Shown: positions 10,680 to 20,751, numbered from the stretch's first letter. The stretch: DNA of 57,168 bases from Lentisphaeria bacterium (GCA_017504435.1 JAFVRD010000046.1:1-57168), one strand, 5' to 3'. Program-made: numbers and translations. The notes: a model not told the origin generated them from the sequence alone.

Positions 10680-12715
10680 CCCGTAACGAAATCCTTTCCC
10701 AACTTAATAAAGAACAGGCCGCCGCCGCCGGAAAACATGACGGACCGGTGCTGGTGCTTGCCGGTGCCGGTACCGGAAAAACCCGGGTGATCACCTTCCG
10801 CATAGCCTGCATGCTTGCCGATGGCATTGCTCCGGAAAACATTCTCGGTCTGACGTTTACCAACAAGGCAGCCCGCGAAATGCGCGAAAGGCTCGCCTCT
10901 CTGGTCGCTCCGGAGTGTGCTGAAAAGGTTACTCTGGGTACATTTCACAGTTTTTGTATCCGGATTTTGAAAAAACACATTGCCAAACTCGGATTTGCCA
11001 CCGGTTTTACCATTGCCGATGATTCAGATCAGCAGGGAATATTCAAACAGGCTCTCGGCGAATGCGGTTGTTCTTACGACGGATTTCCGGCGGCAAAGGC
11101 TTTTGCCATGATCGGGGCGTGGAAAAACCGTCTTTACACTCCGGAAGCCGCAGTTAAAGCTGCCGATTCATCTTTTGCCGCAACTGTGGCTCACGTTTAC
11201 GAAAAGTACCGGGATCTGCTGGAAATGCAAAATCTCATTGATTTTGACGACATGCTGCTGCTGACCTGGCGGCTTTTTGCCGAACATCCGGAAGTTCTGT
11301 CTGAATACCGCAGCCGTTATCATTATCTGCTGGTCGACGAATATCAGGATACCAACGGTGCCCAGTTTGAATTGGTCAGAATGATCGCCGGAGATAAATG
11401 CAACCTCTGTGTGGTAGGCGATGATGACCAGAGTATTTATTCGTGGCGGGGAGCTGATGTGGAAAATATTTTGAATTTTCCGGATACATTCCCCGGTACT
11501 ATGGTGGTGAAACTTGAGCAGAATTACCGTTCATCTTCAGCGATTTTGAATGCCGCCAATACGGTGATCGGCACCGGTGTCAACCGGCATGCCAAAAAGT
11601 TGTGGAGTGCCATGGGCGAAGGGGAAAAACCGAAAATACTGCTTTTTGACCGGGATGATATGGAAGCGGATTTTGTGGCCCAGCTGATCCGGGCGCGCAA
11701 AGCGGAACGTCCGGAACTCAATTACCGGGATTTTGCAGTATTGTACCGTTCCAATCAGCTTTCCCGTCAGATCGAACAAACCCTGATGAGTGCAGGTATA
11801 CCATACCGTCTGGTAGGGGGACAGCAATTTTTTCAGCGGCGGGAGATCAAAGATGCCGTGGCTTATCTGAAACTGCTTACCAATCCCAAAGATGATCAAA
11901 GTCTGCTGCGTATCCTGGCTGCACCGCCCCGGGGCATCGGTCCCAAGGCGGTAAGCGAACTAAAACGGCGCCGGGCTGAGGAACATATACCTATGAGTGT
12001 AACTTTGCGGAGTGCTGAATTCCGCAAGAGCCTTACTTCCAAAGGAGCCGCTGAATTACAAAAAATGCTTGATGCCTTTGATGCTGCCAAAAAAGATTTT
12101 GCCGCGCCGGGGAACGTTTCCGGTAAAATCATCAGGTTTCTTGACGCCGTGGGGTACTCAGGCGGACTGCAAAAAATATACCGGGATCATGAAGACAGTA
12201 TCAAACGGCGGGACAATGTGGATGAATTCATCAGTGCAGTAGCTCAATTTGAGAAAAAACACGGTGGAGAAGTCACATTGGATGATTATCTGGAATCCTA
12301 TTCGCTGATGGAGGAAAATGACCGGGTGCAGGAGGAATCCCCGGATGCCGATGCGGTGACTCTGACCAGTATTCATGCCGCCAAAGGTCTGGAATATCCG
12401 GTGGTTATCCAAATCGCCATGGAAAAAAACATATTTCCCCATGAACGCGCTCTGGAAGAGGGCGGTTATGAAGAGGAACTGCGGCTGTTTTATGTGGCGA
12501 TCACCCGCGCCAAACAGGAACTTTATCTGACCCGTGCCCGCAGCCGGATGGTGCGTGGAGTGGTGCGTCCGGCTCTTCCTTCACCTTTTCTGGAATTGCT
12601 GGATAAAGGAGCGGCAGAGAAAAAATCTCCGGATGAGATCGTTAAACCTGCCGGTGATGATGCAGTGAAAAAAGCTTTTGAAGAAGCGATCAGATTGTTG
12701 ATGGATCCGCAGTAA
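10676..12715 (+). CDS. UvrD/PcrA/Rep-type superfamily 1 DNA helicase
   Basis: This 3'-5' DNA helicase acts in repair or replication restart. It has 679 residues, slightly shorter than E. coli UvrD. Motifs are in order: Walker A AGAGTGKT (29-36), GTFHSF, Walker B LLVDEYQDTN, GDDDQSIYSWRGAD, QNYRSS, TLTSIHAAKGLEYPVV and VAITRAKQELYL. The start overlaps the upstream amidohydrolase stop by four bases. Whether it is the UvrD, PcrA or Rep orthologue cannot be decided without a tree. The C-terminal tail after the last helicase motif is short. Confidence 0.93.
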   Translation: MTRNEILSQLNKEQAAAAGKHDGPVLVLAGAGTGKTRVITFRIACMLADGIAPENILGLTFTNKAAREMRERLASLVAPECAEKVTLGTFHSFCIRILKKHIAKLGFATGFTIADDSDQQGIFKQALGECGCSYDGFPAAKAFAMIGAWKNRLYTPEAAVKAADSSFAATVAHVYEKYRDLLEMQNLIDFDDMLLLTWRLFAEHPEVLSEYRSRYHYLLVDEYQDTNGAQFELVRMIAGDKCNLCVVGDDDQSIYSWRGADVENILNFPDTFPGTMVVKLEQNYRSSSAILNAANTVIGTGVNRHAKKLWSAMGEGEKPKILLFDRDDMEADFVAQLIRARKAERPELNYRDFAVLYRSNQLSRQIEQTLMSAGIPYRLVGGQQFFQRREIKDAVAYLKLLTNPKDDQSLLRILAAPPRGIGPKAVSELKRRRAEEHIPMSVTLRSAEFRKSLTSKGAAELQKMLDAFDAAKKDFAAPGNVSGKIIRFLDAVGYSGGLQKIYRDHEDSIKRRDNVDEFISAVAQFEKKHGGEVTLDDYLESYSLMEENDRVQEESPDADAVTLTSIHAAKGLEYPVVIQIAMEKNIFPHERALEEGGYEEELRLFYVAITRAKQELYLTRARSRMVRGVVRPALPSPFLELLDKGAAEKKSPDEIVKPAGDDAVKKAFEEAIRLLMDPQ

Positions 12716-12774
12716 ACATACAGGAAATTCTCCAGACTCTGCATGTAAACTGTACCGAAAAACGCTTGGCATCC

Positions 12775-12912
12775 ATGCTGAAACGCTGCAGTCTTCCGGT
12801 CGGAGAGTGCACTTATGACATGAACACAAGCGGTTTTTGGCGCAGACTGCGAACAGGACGTGAAAAGAATGTACCGGTTATATATGCGCTTTTTTTAGCA
12901 ATTAACTCTTGA
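12775..12912 (+). CDS. Possible small protein of 45 residues downstream of the helicase
   Basis: An open frame runs on from about 12682 through ATG 12775 to TGA 12912 and reads like real protein (SGFWRRLRTGREKNVPVIYA). No ribosome site was found at the ATG, and its stop overlaps the -35 box of the gapA promoter. The frame has no normal start earlier than 12775, so it may be the end of a decayed gene rather than a functional one. No family was recognised. Confidence 0.22.
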   Translation: MLKRCSLPVGECTYDMNTSGFWRRLRTGREKNVPVIYALFLAINS

Positions 12913-12937
12913 CTTGATGCGGTTTCGGGTGTATATT
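12909..12937 (+). promoter_or_regulatory. Promoter of gapA
   Basis: TTGACT (12909-12914), 17-base spacer, TATATT (12932-12937). It lies about 70 bases before the gapA start and leaves a short leader ending in the strong ribosome site AAGGAG. The same hexamers and spacing recur before carB. Confidence 0.8.
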
Positions 12938-12965
12938 ATTTGATATTAAGTATCAAGGCTGATAA

Positions 12966-14006
<1,041 letters not shown>

Positions 14007-14030
14007 TTTTGTCTGCATAAGACTATCCCG

Positions 14031-14061
14031 AAAGGGCGGGCCAATACGCCCGCCCTTTTTT
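14031..14061 (+). terminator. Rho-independent terminator between gapA and pgk
   Basis: GGGCGGGC (14034-14041) pairs with GCCCGCCC (14048-14055) around the loop CAATAC, extended by AAA/TTT and followed by six T. It is a textbook terminator. It should separate gapA from pgk or allow only partial read-through. Confidence 0.93.
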
Positions 14062-14095
14062 GTTTCCCAATACTGTTAATTGAAAGTGTATCAAA

Positions 14096-15346
14096 ATGGA
14101 TAAAAAAACTCTCAAAGACATTGAGCTTAAAGGCAAAAAAGTTGTCATGCGTGTCGATTTCAACGTTCCGGTGAAAAACGGTGTCATCACTGATGATACC
14201 CGTATCAAAGGTGCGCTTGCATCCATCAATTACGTTCTGGATAATGGCGGCAGTCTGATTCTTATGAGCCACATGGGCCGTCCTGATGAGAAAGGTATCA
14301 CCGGCGATACCACGATGAAAATCGTCGCTGAATATCTTTCCAAAATGATTGGCAAAGAGGTCAAATTCGCCGAAGATTGCGGTGCCGCCGATGCTCAGGC
14401 AGCCGCGCTGCAGCCCGGTGAGATCCTGATGCTGGAAAACACCCGCTATCACAAAGAAGAGCAGGCGAAACTCAAACAGAAAGACGGCCAGAGCGATGAA
14501 GAATTCAAAGCTGCCAAAGCCGCCCTCAAAGAACAGCAGAAAGAGCTTGCCAAAAAACTCGCTTCCTACGGCGACGTTTATTGCAACGATGCTTTCGGTA
14601 CCGCCCACCGTGCTCACGCTTCAACTGCAGTCATCACCAAATATATGAATGGACCCTGCGTTGCCGGTTTCCTTATGGAAAAAGAGATCGCCTATCTCGG
14701 CAGTGCTGTTGAAAACCCGGTTCGTCCGTTTGTCGCCATTCTCGGCGGCGCCAAAGTTTCTGATAAACTTGCGGTCGTCAAAAATCTTCTGACCAAAGTC
14801 GATACTCTCATCATCGGCGGCGGCATGGCTTACACTTTCCTCGCGGCTCAGGGACACAAGATCGGTAATTCTCTTTGCGAAGCTGATCAGATGGATTATG
14901 CCCGCGAAATGATCGCGGATGCTGCCAAACGCGGTGTGAAACTTCTGCTGCCGGTCGACAGCATCGAAGCTGATAAATTTGATCCTGAAGCCAACACCAA
15001 AGTCGTCGGCATGGATATTGATGACAACTGGATGGGATTGGATATCGGTCCGGAAACCGTCAAGCTCTACAGCGAAGCGATCCGTTCCGCCAAGACCGTG
15101 GTCTGGAACGGTCCCATGGGATGCTTTGAAATGGAGAAATTCAACAAAGGTACTTTCGGTGTTTGCGATGCGGTTGCCGAGGTCAAAGCTAACGGTGGTA
15201 TCTCCATTATCGGCGGCGGTGACAGCGTTTCTGCGGTCAAGAAATCCGGTCTGGCTGACAAAATGAGCCATATCTCCACCGGCGGCGGTGCTTCCCTCGA
15301 ATTCCTCGAAGGCAAAGAACTTCCCGGTGTCGCAGCTCTTAACTGA
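14096..15346 (+). CDS. pgk: Phosphoglycerate kinase
   Basis: The enzyme transfers phosphate from 1,3-bisphosphoglycerate to ADP in glycolysis, directly after GapA. It has 416 residues, somewhat longer than the common 390-400. The N-terminal substrate site is [11 protein letters not shown], with HMGRP and GGAKVSDK further on. The nucleotide-site glycine loop [13 protein letters not shown] lies near the C-terminus. The extra length appears to sit around residues 120-150, a lysine- and glutamate-rich helix-like insert. The upstream ribosome site is weak. Codon choice matches gapA, indicating high expression. No clear separate promoter was found after the gapA terminator. Confidence 0.97.
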   Translation: MDKKTLKDIELKGKKVVMRVDFNVPVKNGVITDDTRIKGALASINYVLDNGGSLILMSHMGRPDEKGITGDTTMKIVAEYLSKMIGKEVKFAEDCGAADAQAAALQPGEILMLENTRYHKEEQAKLKQKDGQSDEEFKAAKAALKEQQKELAKKLASYGDVYCNDAFGTAHRAHASTAVITKYMNGPCVAGFLMEKEIAYLGSAVENPVRPFVAILGGAKVSDKLAVVKNLLTKVDTLIIGGGMAYTFLAAQGHKIGNSLCEADQMDYAREMIADAAKRGVKLLLPVDSIEADKFDPEANTKVVGMDIDDNWMGLDIGPETVKLYSEAIRSAKTVVWNGPMGCFEMEKFNKGTFGVCDAVAEVKANGGISIIGGGDSVSAVKKSGLADKMSHISTGGGASLEFLEGKELPGVAALN

Positions 15347-15357
15347 ACTGCTTTTTG

Positions 15358-15462
15358 AGAGGGAAATGTGCTGAGCAGTCAGGAATAAAAAATTGATTGC
15401 TCAGCTGCAGATTTACCGGATGCACTCCGGCAGCGGAACCCGGTAAAGCATGATTTCCCTCT
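15358..15462 (+). ncRNA. Candidate three-way-junction RNA after pgk
   Basis: Three perfect stems can be drawn. P1 pairs AGAGGGAAAT (15358-15367) with ATTTCCCTCT (15453-15462). P2 pairs GCTGAGCA (15370-15377) with TGCTCAGC (15398-15405). P3 pairs TTACCGG (15413-15419) with CCGGTAA (15440-15446) and has an inner TCCG/CGGA stem. Together they form a compact three-way junction of about 105 nt, twelve bases after the pgk stop. No known RNA family was recognised. It could be a 3' UTR element, a processed small RNA, or a folded inverted repeat. Confidence 0.4.
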
Positions 15463-15463
15463 G

Positions 15464-15532
15464 AATTCCCCTTTTGCAAAAGTTTTCACTTTACATACAG
15501 AAGAAATTTCTTGTAAAAGGGGTGAATTTTTT
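15464..15532 (+). terminator. Long hairpin with T-run, probable pgk terminator
   Basis: CCCCTTTT (15468-15475) pairs with AAAAGGGG (15515-15522), extended by GCAA/TTGT inside and AATT/AATT outside, and is followed by TTTTTT (15527-15532). The loop is about 30 nt, longer than usual. Confidence 0.5.
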
Positions 15533-15535
15533 GAA

Positions 15536-15567
15536 GGGAGATGATTTCAGCGTCATCTCCCGGATTT
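15536..15567 (+). terminator. Second hairpin before the PHP gene
   Basis: GGGAGATGA (15536-15544) pairs perfectly with TCATCTCCC (15553-15561) around an 8-nt loop. The T-tract after it is short (GGATTTT). It is either a back-up terminator for pgk or the last stem of a larger structured 3' UTR. It lies 34 bases before the next start codon. Confidence 0.5.
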
Positions 15568-15595
15568 TGTGAAATTTGCATAAATAATTTACGGC

Positions 15596-16459
15596 ATGGA
15601 TTATATAGATCTTCACACTCACAGCACAGCCTCAGACGGCAGTTTCACACCGGCGGAAGTTTTTGCTTCGGCTGTCGATCTGCAGCTGGCGGCAGTGGCA
15701 TTGACCGATCATGACACAGTAACTGGATTGGAGGAGTTTCAAAGTGCGGCTTTGGAACATCCGGAGTGTGAAGCTGTACCGGGAGTGGAGCTGGCGTGCA
15801 TGCTTTATATGCGTGAAGTGCATATAGTGGGGCTTTTTATTGACCGTCACAGCCCGGTGTTGAATGATTTTCTGGAAAAATGCCGTATTGAGCGTGCCAG
15901 GCGCAACCGCGACATTTTTTTGAAACTGCATTTTCTGGGATATGAACTTGATCAGAACATGCCGGAATTCGGCGGTAAATCTCTGGATGTCATCGGCAGA
16001 CCGCACTTTGCATTGGCATTGAAAAACCGTTATGGATTTACCACGTCACAGCAGGTTTTTGATAAATTGCTTGGTCACAACCGTCCGGCATGGGTGCCCC
16101 GGCGTCTGCCGTCACCTCAGGAAGCGATCGGAGCAGTTCATGCGGCAGGCGGGATCGCAATTTGGGCGCATCCAGTTTTGCGGGACAGCAATGAACGTGC
16201 CTTTTTGACCCGTGCCTGCCGGAAATTGTCAGCGTGGGGTTTGGACGGTATCGAGGGGTATTATTCACTTTTCAGTGCCAATGAAACGCTGCTGGTCTCT
16301 GAAATGGCGGAAAAATACGGCTTGGCTCTCTCCGGTGGAAGTGATTTTCACGGCAGTAATTCTCCGAATATCGTTTTGGGCTTCGGGGCCGGAGGTTTGC
16401 GGGTGCCGGTAGAACTTTTGTATAAACTGAAAGAAAAGCGCAACAGTTATTATGAGTAA
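15596..16459 (+). CDS. PHP-domain phosphoesterase (RNase AM / YciV-like)
   Basis: The product has 287 residues of the PHP fold. Metal ligands appear in order: DLHTHSTASDGS at the N-terminus, LTDHDTVTG (about residues 37-45), VPGVEL, the inserted helical part (middle), WAHPVL, and GSDFHG near the end. Close relatives hydrolyse 3',5'-nucleoside bisphosphates or remove 5' nucleotides from short RNA. No ribosome site is visible, and the start directly follows the structured pgk 3' region. The gene overlaps the EamA transporter gene by eight bases, so the two are co-translated. The exact substrate is inferred from family only. Confidence 0.85.
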   Translation: MDYIDLHTHSTASDGSFTPAEVFASAVDLQLAAVALTDHDTVTGLEEFQSAALEHPECEAVPGVELACMLYMREVHIVGLFIDRHSPVLNDFLEKCRIERARRNRDIFLKLHFLGYELDQNMPEFGGKSLDVIGRPHFALALKNRYGFTTSQQVFDKLLGHNRPAWVPRRLPSPQEAIGAVHAAGGIAIWAHPVLRDSNERAFLTRACRKLSAWGLDGIEGYYSLFSANETLLVSEMAEKYGLALSGGSDFHGSNSPNIVLGFGAGGLRVPVELLYKLKEKRNSYYE

Positions 16460-17342
16460 TGCAGCCAAAGGCTATATTGCGGCGGCACTGGGAGCTGCTG
16501 CATACGGTTTGAATCCGTTGTTTTCCCTGCCATTATACGAAATCGGTTTTTCTCCGATGAATGTACTTTTTTACCGGTTTTTTATTGCAGCAGTGATCGT
16601 AGGGGGCATGTTTAAGTGTCAGGGCGGCAATCTGCTGCCTGCCAAACAGGAGATATGGCCGCTGTTTTCGGGGGCGCTGATGATGATAATTTCTTCGATC
16701 ACCCTGTTTTACTCCTATAAATATGTGGATTCCGGGGTGGCATCGACACTTCTGTTTGTCTATCCGATCGCGGTGGCGGCGGTGATGACCTGTTTTTTTA
16801 AGGAAAAGCTGAAACTGGGAACTGTTCTGGGAATTGCGCTGGCAGTGCCGGGGGTGGTGATACTTTCGCTGAGTGATTCCGGGCAGCCGGTGCGATGGGA
16901 AGGTGTGGTGCTTGCGCTTGCTTCAGCATTGAGTTATGCGATTTACATTGTGATGGTCAGAGTGACCGGTTTGCACAATATTCCGGCAGAAAAGATCTCT
17001 TTTTACACGTTGAGTATCGGAGCTGTGATCTTTCTGGCTTTTTTTGACTTCAGCAAAAATTTCCCCCTGCCTGCGACTTTGACCGGGTGGGGGTGTGTTA
17101 TTCTGCTGGCACTTCTGCCGGCGGTCGCGGCATTTGTGCTGACGACCAAAGCGATCCATCTGGCGGGTGCGACTCCGACGGCGATTTTCGGCGGTTTGGA
17201 ACCGGTGGTGGCAGTGATCTGCGGGATCGTGGTATTTCACGAACCGTTCGGGTTTACCACTGCTGCCGGAGTTTTGCTGGTGATCATCAGTGTGATCATT
17301 GTGATCCTCAGCAATTCCAGCCGGAAATCTCCAGCGCAGTGA
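16452..17342 (+). CDS. EamA/DMT-family membrane transporter
   Basis: The product has 296 residues and about ten membrane helices in two repeated EamA halves (first near residues 7-130, second near 150-288). The inner repeat features FYSYKYVDSGVASTLLFVYP and the matching AIHLAGATPTAIFGGLEP. Members export or import small metabolites such as amino acids or nucleotide sugars; the substrate cannot be told here. ATGAGTAA couples it to the upstream PHP gene. Its last 35 bases overlap the 3' end of the GH2 gene on the other strand, with no terminator between them. Confidence 0.9.
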   Translation: MSNAAKGYIAAALGAAAYGLNPLFSLPLYEIGFSPMNVLFYRFFIAAVIVGGMFKCQGGNLLPAKQEIWPLFSGALMMIISSITLFYSYKYVDSGVASTLLFVYPIAVAAVMTCFFKEKLKLGTVLGIALAVPGVVILSLSDSGQPVRWEGVVLALASALSYAIYIVMVRVTGLHNIPAEKISFYTLSIGAVIFLAFFDFSKNFPLPATLTGWGCVILLALLPAVAAFVLTTKAIHLAGATPTAIFGGLEPVVAVICGIVVFHEPFGFTTAAGVLLVIISVIIVILSNSSRKSPAQ

Positions 17343-19755
17343 TTTGAGCATCTGCCGGAATGGAGGCGATGACTTCTGCGCTTTCTCCCGGCGGGATAAT
17401 AAAGTAATTATCCTTGAAAAATACCTCTTTTTCCGGTACTTCCGGGAGATTCACTCTGACATATACTGCAGTGCAGTTTCCGGTATTGGTGACGGCGGCA
17501 CGCAAAGTACCGTTTTCACTGGTCAAATTTTCAACTTCCAGAGTTGTTTCCGGCAGTTTGAAGGCATTTTTGAAATCCGGCACGCCGTAGATCCGGGTTT
17601 GATTGAAAAGAATTTCATCGCCGCGGAAACTCAATCTGATGAAGTGGATTCCGGGGGGCAGAGTTTCTGCAACTTCAAAAATTTCTGCAGAACCGTTTTC
17701 CCAGCTGCCGGAGACGGATTTTTGAATTGAAATTTTGCCGTAGATATCAAAAATTTCGATTTGAATCGTTCCTGAAACCGGAGTCTCGCAAGTCAGGAAA
17801 ACTTTACCGTTGAGGCTGCCTGAGCCGCTGCACCATGATTCATCCTGCATGGATACCAGCAGCGGTGAGTTGGATTTGGCGAGAGCATAATATGCCATTT
17901 TGGGGACGGTATAGTAATCCACGATGCTGAATGAGCATGTCGGCCACGGTTCATTGTACTGCCAGATGAAACATCCCGAACTCTGCGGGGCAAGCCGGCG
18001 GTAATGTGCCATGAAATATCCGCACGCATCTGCCTGCGCCGCCATGGAAGCATTGCACATTTCCTGCATATTCTGCACGTCAAAATATTTTAACGGGATG
18101 GGCAGAGTCACCGGATGCATAAAGTGATAGCGCAGCGATTGACCTTGCATCGCGGCGATCTCATGAGCCGGAATAAATCTGGTCAATGAATGATATTCCG
18201 GCATGCCGTTGCACCCTATTTCGCTGGCGACCAGCCGGAAATGGTTATTGTAAACGCTGTGTTCCTGGAATGTCCACGGCCCATGGTTGCGTTCTCCCGG
18301 GCGGGAGAAATCCGGGCAGGAGACATGGTACGGTATTCCGGGGGCGAAACGGGCGGTCAATTCCGCATACTGGGTAAGCAGCGGAGAATCCGGGATCTCG
18401 CCGTAATACTGCATTTCGTTGCCGCCGCAGAGCATGGATATGCACACATGATTGCGGATCTTGCGCAGGATCGCTTCACCTTCACGCTTTTTGAATGCCA
18501 GAAATTCGCTGTCTTTGGGATAATTGCTGCAGGAGTGCATAAACTCCTGCCACACCATTATACCATAACGGTCACACGCTTCATAAAATGCGGTTTTTTC
18601 CACCATACCGCCGCCCCAGATGCGGAACAGATTGAATCCGGCTTCAGCGGCAAGCCGCACCAGCCGGTCATAAGTTTCCGGGGTATTGCCGGCAAACATC
18701 AGATCTGCGGGAACGTAATTCAGACCGCGGGCGAAGATTTCTTTGCCGTTGATGGTGAAGGTCTGCGGGTAGCAATTCTCCGGGGAATCGGGATTGAAAC
18801 GCATTTCCAGATCTTTGAAGCCGGTGACAAATTCAGTATTTTCACCGTTCAGTGTTACCGATATGCGGTAGAGATCCTGAGCTCCGTAATGCAGCGGATA
18901 CCATAAATGCAAATCCTCCATTTCCACGCTGACAGAGACAGTATTACTTCCGCGTACCACGGAGATTTCGCCGCTGAAACTGCCGGATTTGCCGGTGAAG
19001 TTTTCCGGAGTAACGGTGATTTTTACCGGCAGTGAATCGTTTTCCAGAGATTCGATATCCAAACTCAGGTCAATGATATTGCCGCGGCGGGAAACATATT
19101 TGTCTTTGAGCCGGGCTGATCCATAGCCGATAAGCTCCACGGAATCCCAAATGCTGGCAGCCGACATGGCGCGCGCCCAGTCCCAGCCGTAGCTCATTTG
19201 CAGACGGTGATATCTGGTGAATTCGGCGCACTCATAGCCGTGGTGATTGGGGGATGCCTGCGGCATAGGTTCAAAACCGATGGCGAGCATATTTTCGCCC
19301 TCGAAATCCAGCATTCTGGTAATATCGATTTCCAGTGGGATAAACATGCCTTTGTGGGTCTGCACGCCGGTTCCGTTGATAAAAATGCACGCTTCGTAAT
19401 CCAATCCGGCACAGCGCAGGATCACCCGGCGGCATTTTTTCCATTCTGCGGGCAGAGTGAAGCGTTTACGGAATGCCCATGCGTGCTCTTCCACCCAGCG
19501 GGTACGATCCAGATTGCGTCCGAAATAGGGATCTTCGATAAGGTCGTTTTCCATCAGGAAACTCCGGTCACTGCCGGGGATCGTTCCGGTCATCAAGCCT
19601 TCGGAAGAAGAACCGGGTTTGACGAAATCGGTGAAATGCACGCTCTCCATGAGCATGTTGTGCTGATTGCGGGCATTGGTCAGCCACGCTTTATAATTGT
19701 CAAGGGAAATGAAATAATCGGCTTCCCAATCTTTGCCGTCAAGTAAATAGCGCAT
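17308..19755 (-). CDS. Glycoside hydrolase family 2, beta-mannosidase-like
   Basis: The product has 815 residues and no signal peptide, so it is probably cytoplasmic. It has the GH2 layout: jelly-roll sugar-binding domain (to about 190, with AWAFRKRFTLP and MSYGWDWARAM), Ig-like sandwich, TIM barrel (about 310-600) and C-terminal beta domains. The acid/base is E447 in GGNEMQYY, and the nucleophile is probably E512 in ASEIGCNG. FRIWGGG is typical of beta-mannosidases. It likely releases terminal mannose from oligosaccharides, though related specificities are possible. It follows the pseudopilin gene by nine bases and ends inside the convergent EamA gene. Confidence 0.88.
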   Translation of the reverse strand: MRYLLDGKDWEADYFISLDNYKAWLTNARNQHNMLMESVHFTDFVKPGSSSEGLMTGTIPGSDRSFLMENDLIEDPYFGRNLDRTRWVEEHAWAFRKRFTLPAEWKKCRRVILRCAGLDYEACIFINGTGVQTHKGMFIPLEIDITRMLDFEGENMLAIGFEPMPQASPNHHGYECAEFTRYHRLQMSYGWDWARAMSAASIWDSVELIGYGSARLKDKYVSRRGNIIDLSLDIESLENDSLPVKITVTPENFTGKSGSFSGEISVVRGSNTVSVSVEMEDLHLWYPLHYGAQDLYRISVTLNGENTEFVTGFKDLEMRFNPDSPENCYPQTFTINGKEIFARGLNYVPADLMFAGNTPETYDRLVRLAAEAGFNLFRIWGGGMVEKTAFYEACDRYGIMVWQEFMHSCSNYPKDSEFLAFKKREGEAILRKIRNHVCISMLCGGNEMQYYGEIPDSPLLTQYAELTARFAPGIPYHVSCPDFSRPGERNHGPWTFQEHSVYNNHFRLVASEIGCNGMPEYHSLTRFIPAHEIAAMQGQSLRYHFMHPVTLPIPLKYFDVQNMQEMCNASMAAQADACGYFMAHYRRLAPQSSGCFIWQYNEPWPTCSFSIVDYYTVPKMAYYALAKSNSPLLVSMQDESWCSGSGSLNGKVFLTCETPVSGTIQIEIFDIYGKISIQKSVSGSWENGSAEIFEVAETLPPGIHFIRLSFRGDEILFNQTRIYGVPDFKNAFKLPETTLEVENLTSENGTLRAAVTNTGNCTAVYVRVNLPEVPEKEVFFKDNYFIIPPGESAEVIASIPADAQITALEISGWNC

Positions 19756-19764
19756 AATGATTCT

Positions 19765-20739
19765 TTATTTTCTGACTAATTTAGTTTCTGGTATTCCATA
19801 CTCGTTGTAAATTTGTAAATCCTTGTTTATCAAACTTAAATTGAAATCAGGACCCGACAAATAATTTACCTGACCGGTGTGACCGTCCAGATAATTGACG
19901 TTGCCATTATTCAGGTGAATGGTAAAAATCCCGCCCCGGTAGGCATCACGGTCAAAATAATTATAGGCATAGCCGATCAGCAGATCTTTGATAGGAGTTG
20001 TTCCTCCCACACTGTCCGCATACGCCATCATTTTGTCATGCTGTTTAATGAGTTTCTCGCTCCAGAAGCCTTTGGTCTTATCGTAATCACCGGCACTCGG
20101 ATGATTGAGATAAGGATGGTTTTGAACAAAGTAACCCAACTGGTGATTGAATTCATAATGATTGAGTGCGACTCCGTAAGTCTGCCGGTAGATCAATTCA
20201 TTATCATCAGATTCCCGTTTCGGGGTTGACGGGCATGCCGGAATATCTTTGCGTTTCAGATAACCCAGCATCACAAAGCCGCGCACCCAGTTGCCTTCCC
20301 AGGAGGAGTTGCCGTCCAAGTCGGTGGATAGTGTCACTCCGTCTTTATTTACGAAATTTATCTTTCCGGTCGCCGGGAAAAAGCCGTTGTAGGCTGCAGA
20401 GTACATCGAGCGTGCCAATCCCATTTGTTTAAGTTCAGATACACAGTTTGTTGACCGTCCGCGTTCCCGTGCCTGCTGCAGAGCCGGCAGCAGCATTGCC
20501 GCAAGAATGGCGATGATAGCAATGACGACCAGCAGTTCAATCAGCGTGAACGCTGATTGAGAGAAGATGTGAAGGTGTGAAGTGTTTGACTGCGTCAAAC
20601 GTGAAGTGCGCCCTGACGGGCGTAAGGATGTGTTGTTTTTATAAAATTTTTTAAGGTAATACAACGGCAAAACACCTTTTTGACAAGTAGCACTCACCAA
20701 TAGTTCAATCAGCGTGAATTTTGCGTTTTTATATTTCAT
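19765..20739 (-). CDS. H-X9-DG pseudopilin with doubled prepilin motif
   Basis: The product has 324 residues. It has two prepilin-type motifs: KFTLIELLV at residues 7-15 and [13 protein letters not shown] about 56 codons later, the second followed by the full hydrophobic helix and the family-typical [12 protein letters not shown]. The C-terminal half carries H-X9-DG ([14 protein letters not shown]), seen in pseudopilin-like proteins of Lentisphaerota and Planctomycetota. The start at 20739 has GGAGGTGAG upstream. The 56 residues between the motifs are encoded by a hairpin-repeat insert (20534-20718). It sits between a secreted glycosidase-like gene and GH2. A role in surface display or secretion of glycan-degrading enzymes is inferred. 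Which motif is cleaved is unclear, and neither has glycine at -1. Confidence 0.85.
   Translation of the reverse strand: MKYKNAKFTLIELLVSATCQKGVLPLYYLKKFYKNNTSLRPSGRTSRLTQSNTSHLHIFSQSAFTLIELLVVIAIIAILAAMLLPALQQARERGRSTNCVSELKQMGLARSMYSAAYNGFFPATGKINFVNKDGVTLSTDLDGNSSWEGNWVRGFVMLGYLKRKDIPACPSTPKRESDDNELIYRQTYGVALNHYEFNHQLGYFVQNHPYLNHPSAGDYDKTKGFWSEKLIKQHDKMMAYADSVGGTTPIKDLLIGYAYNYFDRDAYRGGIFTIHLNNGNVNYLDGHTGQVNYLSGPDFNLSLINKDLQIYNEYGIPETKLVRK
20534..20718 (-). repeat. In-frame hairpin-array insert flanked by 17-bp direct repeats
   Basis: The 17-base string that encodes FTLIE (AGTTCAATCAGCGTGAA on the plus strand) occurs at 20534-20550 and again at 20702-20718, 168 bases (56 codons) apart. Between them lie a perfect palindrome made with the host motif (20537-20546 with 20551-20560), GTGAAG-type linkers at 20569, 20577 and 20601, a 7-bp hairpin GTTTGAC/GTCAAAC (20584-20600) and a 5-bp hairpin CGCCC/GGGCG (20609-20622). 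The repeat is translated as [20 protein letters not shown]. Related structure follows tRNA-Val. Confidence 0.75.
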
Positions 20740-20751
20740 CTGCTCACCTCC

